A DNA stretch of 64,000 nt from NCBI GenBank assembly GCA_028284935.1, contig JANQQQ010000010.1, forward strand, positions 62,001-126,000. Reading direction: 5' to 3'. Position 1 is the stretch's first letter. Each line of letters starts with the position of its first letter. Source of the stretch: Croceivirga sp. GTDB lineage: Bacteria; Bacteroidota; Bacteroidia; Flavobacteriales; Flavobacteriaceae. Positions 63,420-64,000 of this stretch are shown in pieces. The position numbers and the translations under genes were made by a program. A model generated the notes under the pieces. It was not told where the DNA came from and made no database searches. It saw nothing but the letters and a program-made list of their open reading frames with translations.

Positions 63420-63871
63420 GCCTCTTTATTTTCGATTACGGTTTTAAGGGCCTTAATGATGCGGGGGTAAGTGCCACAACGACAAATGTTTCCTTGCATG
63501 GCATCGAGTATTTCATTTTCAGTGGGATTGGGATTGGTCTTAAGTAACCCTACCGCGTTCATAAGCTGTCCGCTTTGGCAATACCCACATTGGGGAACTT
63601 GTTCCTTTATCCATGCCATTTGGAGTGAGCGGTATGGTGTATTTTCCAATCCTTCTATGGTATGTATTCTCTTTCCCTCGGCAAATCCTACAGGTACACT
63701 GCACGATCTTACGGGTTGATCATCGACCAAAATGGTACACGCACCACACAGACCTTTACCGCAACCATATTTCGTTCCCGTAAAGCCTAGTACATCCCGT
63801 AATACCCATAAAATGGGCATGTTGGGGTCAAAGTCGCCTTCATAGTCCTTGTCGTTCACATGTATACGCAT
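63416..63871 (-). CDS. 2Fe-2S subunit of the molybdenum oxidoreductase
   Basis: 151 aa. Plant-type ferredoxin cluster C-x4-C-x2-C…C in YGCGKGLCGACTILVDDQPVRSC and a second cluster CGYCQSG…CRCGTYPRI, exactly the XdhC/IorA pattern. No signal sequence of its own, so it probably rides out with the twin-arginine subunit. Pairs with the large subunit gene by overlapping ATGA. ATG at 63871. Confidence 0.95.
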   Translation of the reverse strand: MRIHVNDKDYEGDFDPNMPILWVLRDVLGFTGTKYGCGKGLCGACTILVDDQPVRSCSVPVGFAEGKRIHTIEGLENTPYRSLQMAWIKEQVPQCGYCQSGQLMNAVGLLKTNPNPTENEILDAMQGNICRCGTYPRIIKALKTVIENKEA

Positions 63872-64000
63872 ACTACTTTATTTTATGTTTTACGAGAAGA
63901 TATTCAAACCCAAAGTTCAGACGCCGATAAAGTGCCGGACATGCCATTTTGTAGTACGAAGTTGGGCATTTTGTGGACCAATGGTCTTGTGAATTAAACA

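Overview
The window looks like chromosomal DNA of a marine-type member of the Flavobacteriaceae (Bacteroidota). The supporting evidence is: the gliding-motility ABC genes gldF and gldG; the flavobacterial gene order phoH / SAM hydroxide adenosyltransferase / ABM / gldF / gldG / dnaN; promoters that fit the Bacteroidota TTG-N17-23-TAnnTTTG pattern rather than sigma70; A-rich leaders in place of Shine-Dalgarno sites; LytTR-type two-component genes; and low GC. There is no rRNA, complete tRNA, CRISPR array or intact insertion sequence.

Layout. 1-1.4 kb: 3' part of a surface polysaccharide lyase-like gene, closed by a strong bidirectional terminator. 1.7-14.2 kb: an exopolysaccharide/capsule block. 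Leftward genes make UDP-GlcNAc/GalNAc uronic acids (tviB, tviC) and UDP-glucuronate/galacturonate (ugd plus a UDP-glucuronate 4-epimerase). Rightward genes make a 4-amino-4,6-dideoxy sugar (PglE-like aminotransferase, PglF/CapD-like dehydratase) and carry the export pair wza/wzc, with a convergent PHP-type tyrosine phosphatase. 14.3-25.4 kb: mostly housekeeping genes (mnmE, a GT2 glycosyltransferase, a Cys-rich lipoprotein, a DUF4870 protein, dnaN, gldG, gldF, ABM, SAM hydrolase, phoH, purC). 25.5-39 kb: an acetate/propionate uptake and activation locus: a zinc-ribbon/HTH protein, a porin, DUF4212 plus SSS symporter, a DUF3311-like protein, an SSS-histidine kinase fusion, a CheY-like regulator, prpE, acs, and convergent exonuclease and CBS/DUF294 genes.

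39-52 kb is an accessory, decaying stretch: a cupin-like gene, a broken lipoprotein gene, an AraC-type membrane regulator, a MacB/FtsX-type ABC exporter, two serine hydrolases separated by the remnant of a LytTR regulator gene, an intact LytTR/LytS pair, a small secreted protein, and two GNAT genes of which one carries a nonsense codon. 52.3-58 kb is a six-gene TetR-controlled operon that appears to encode a full trans-envelope, Lol-like route (LolA-like carrier, two FtsX permeases, LolD-like ATPase, outer-membrane beta-barrel). 58.1-63.9 kb: a BamA/TamA-like barrel, a CPBP protease, an alpha/beta hydrolase and a two-subunit molybdenum oxidoreductase of the isoquinoline 1-oxidoreductase/aldehyde oxidase type.

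The best candidates for new biology are the TetR/LolA/FtsX/beta-barrel operon, the apparently domesticated IS1-like zinc-ribbon protein heading the acetate locus, and the long 5'-leader hairpin that would bury the porin start codon. Functional calls come from reading motifs and family resemblance by eye; no database search was run.
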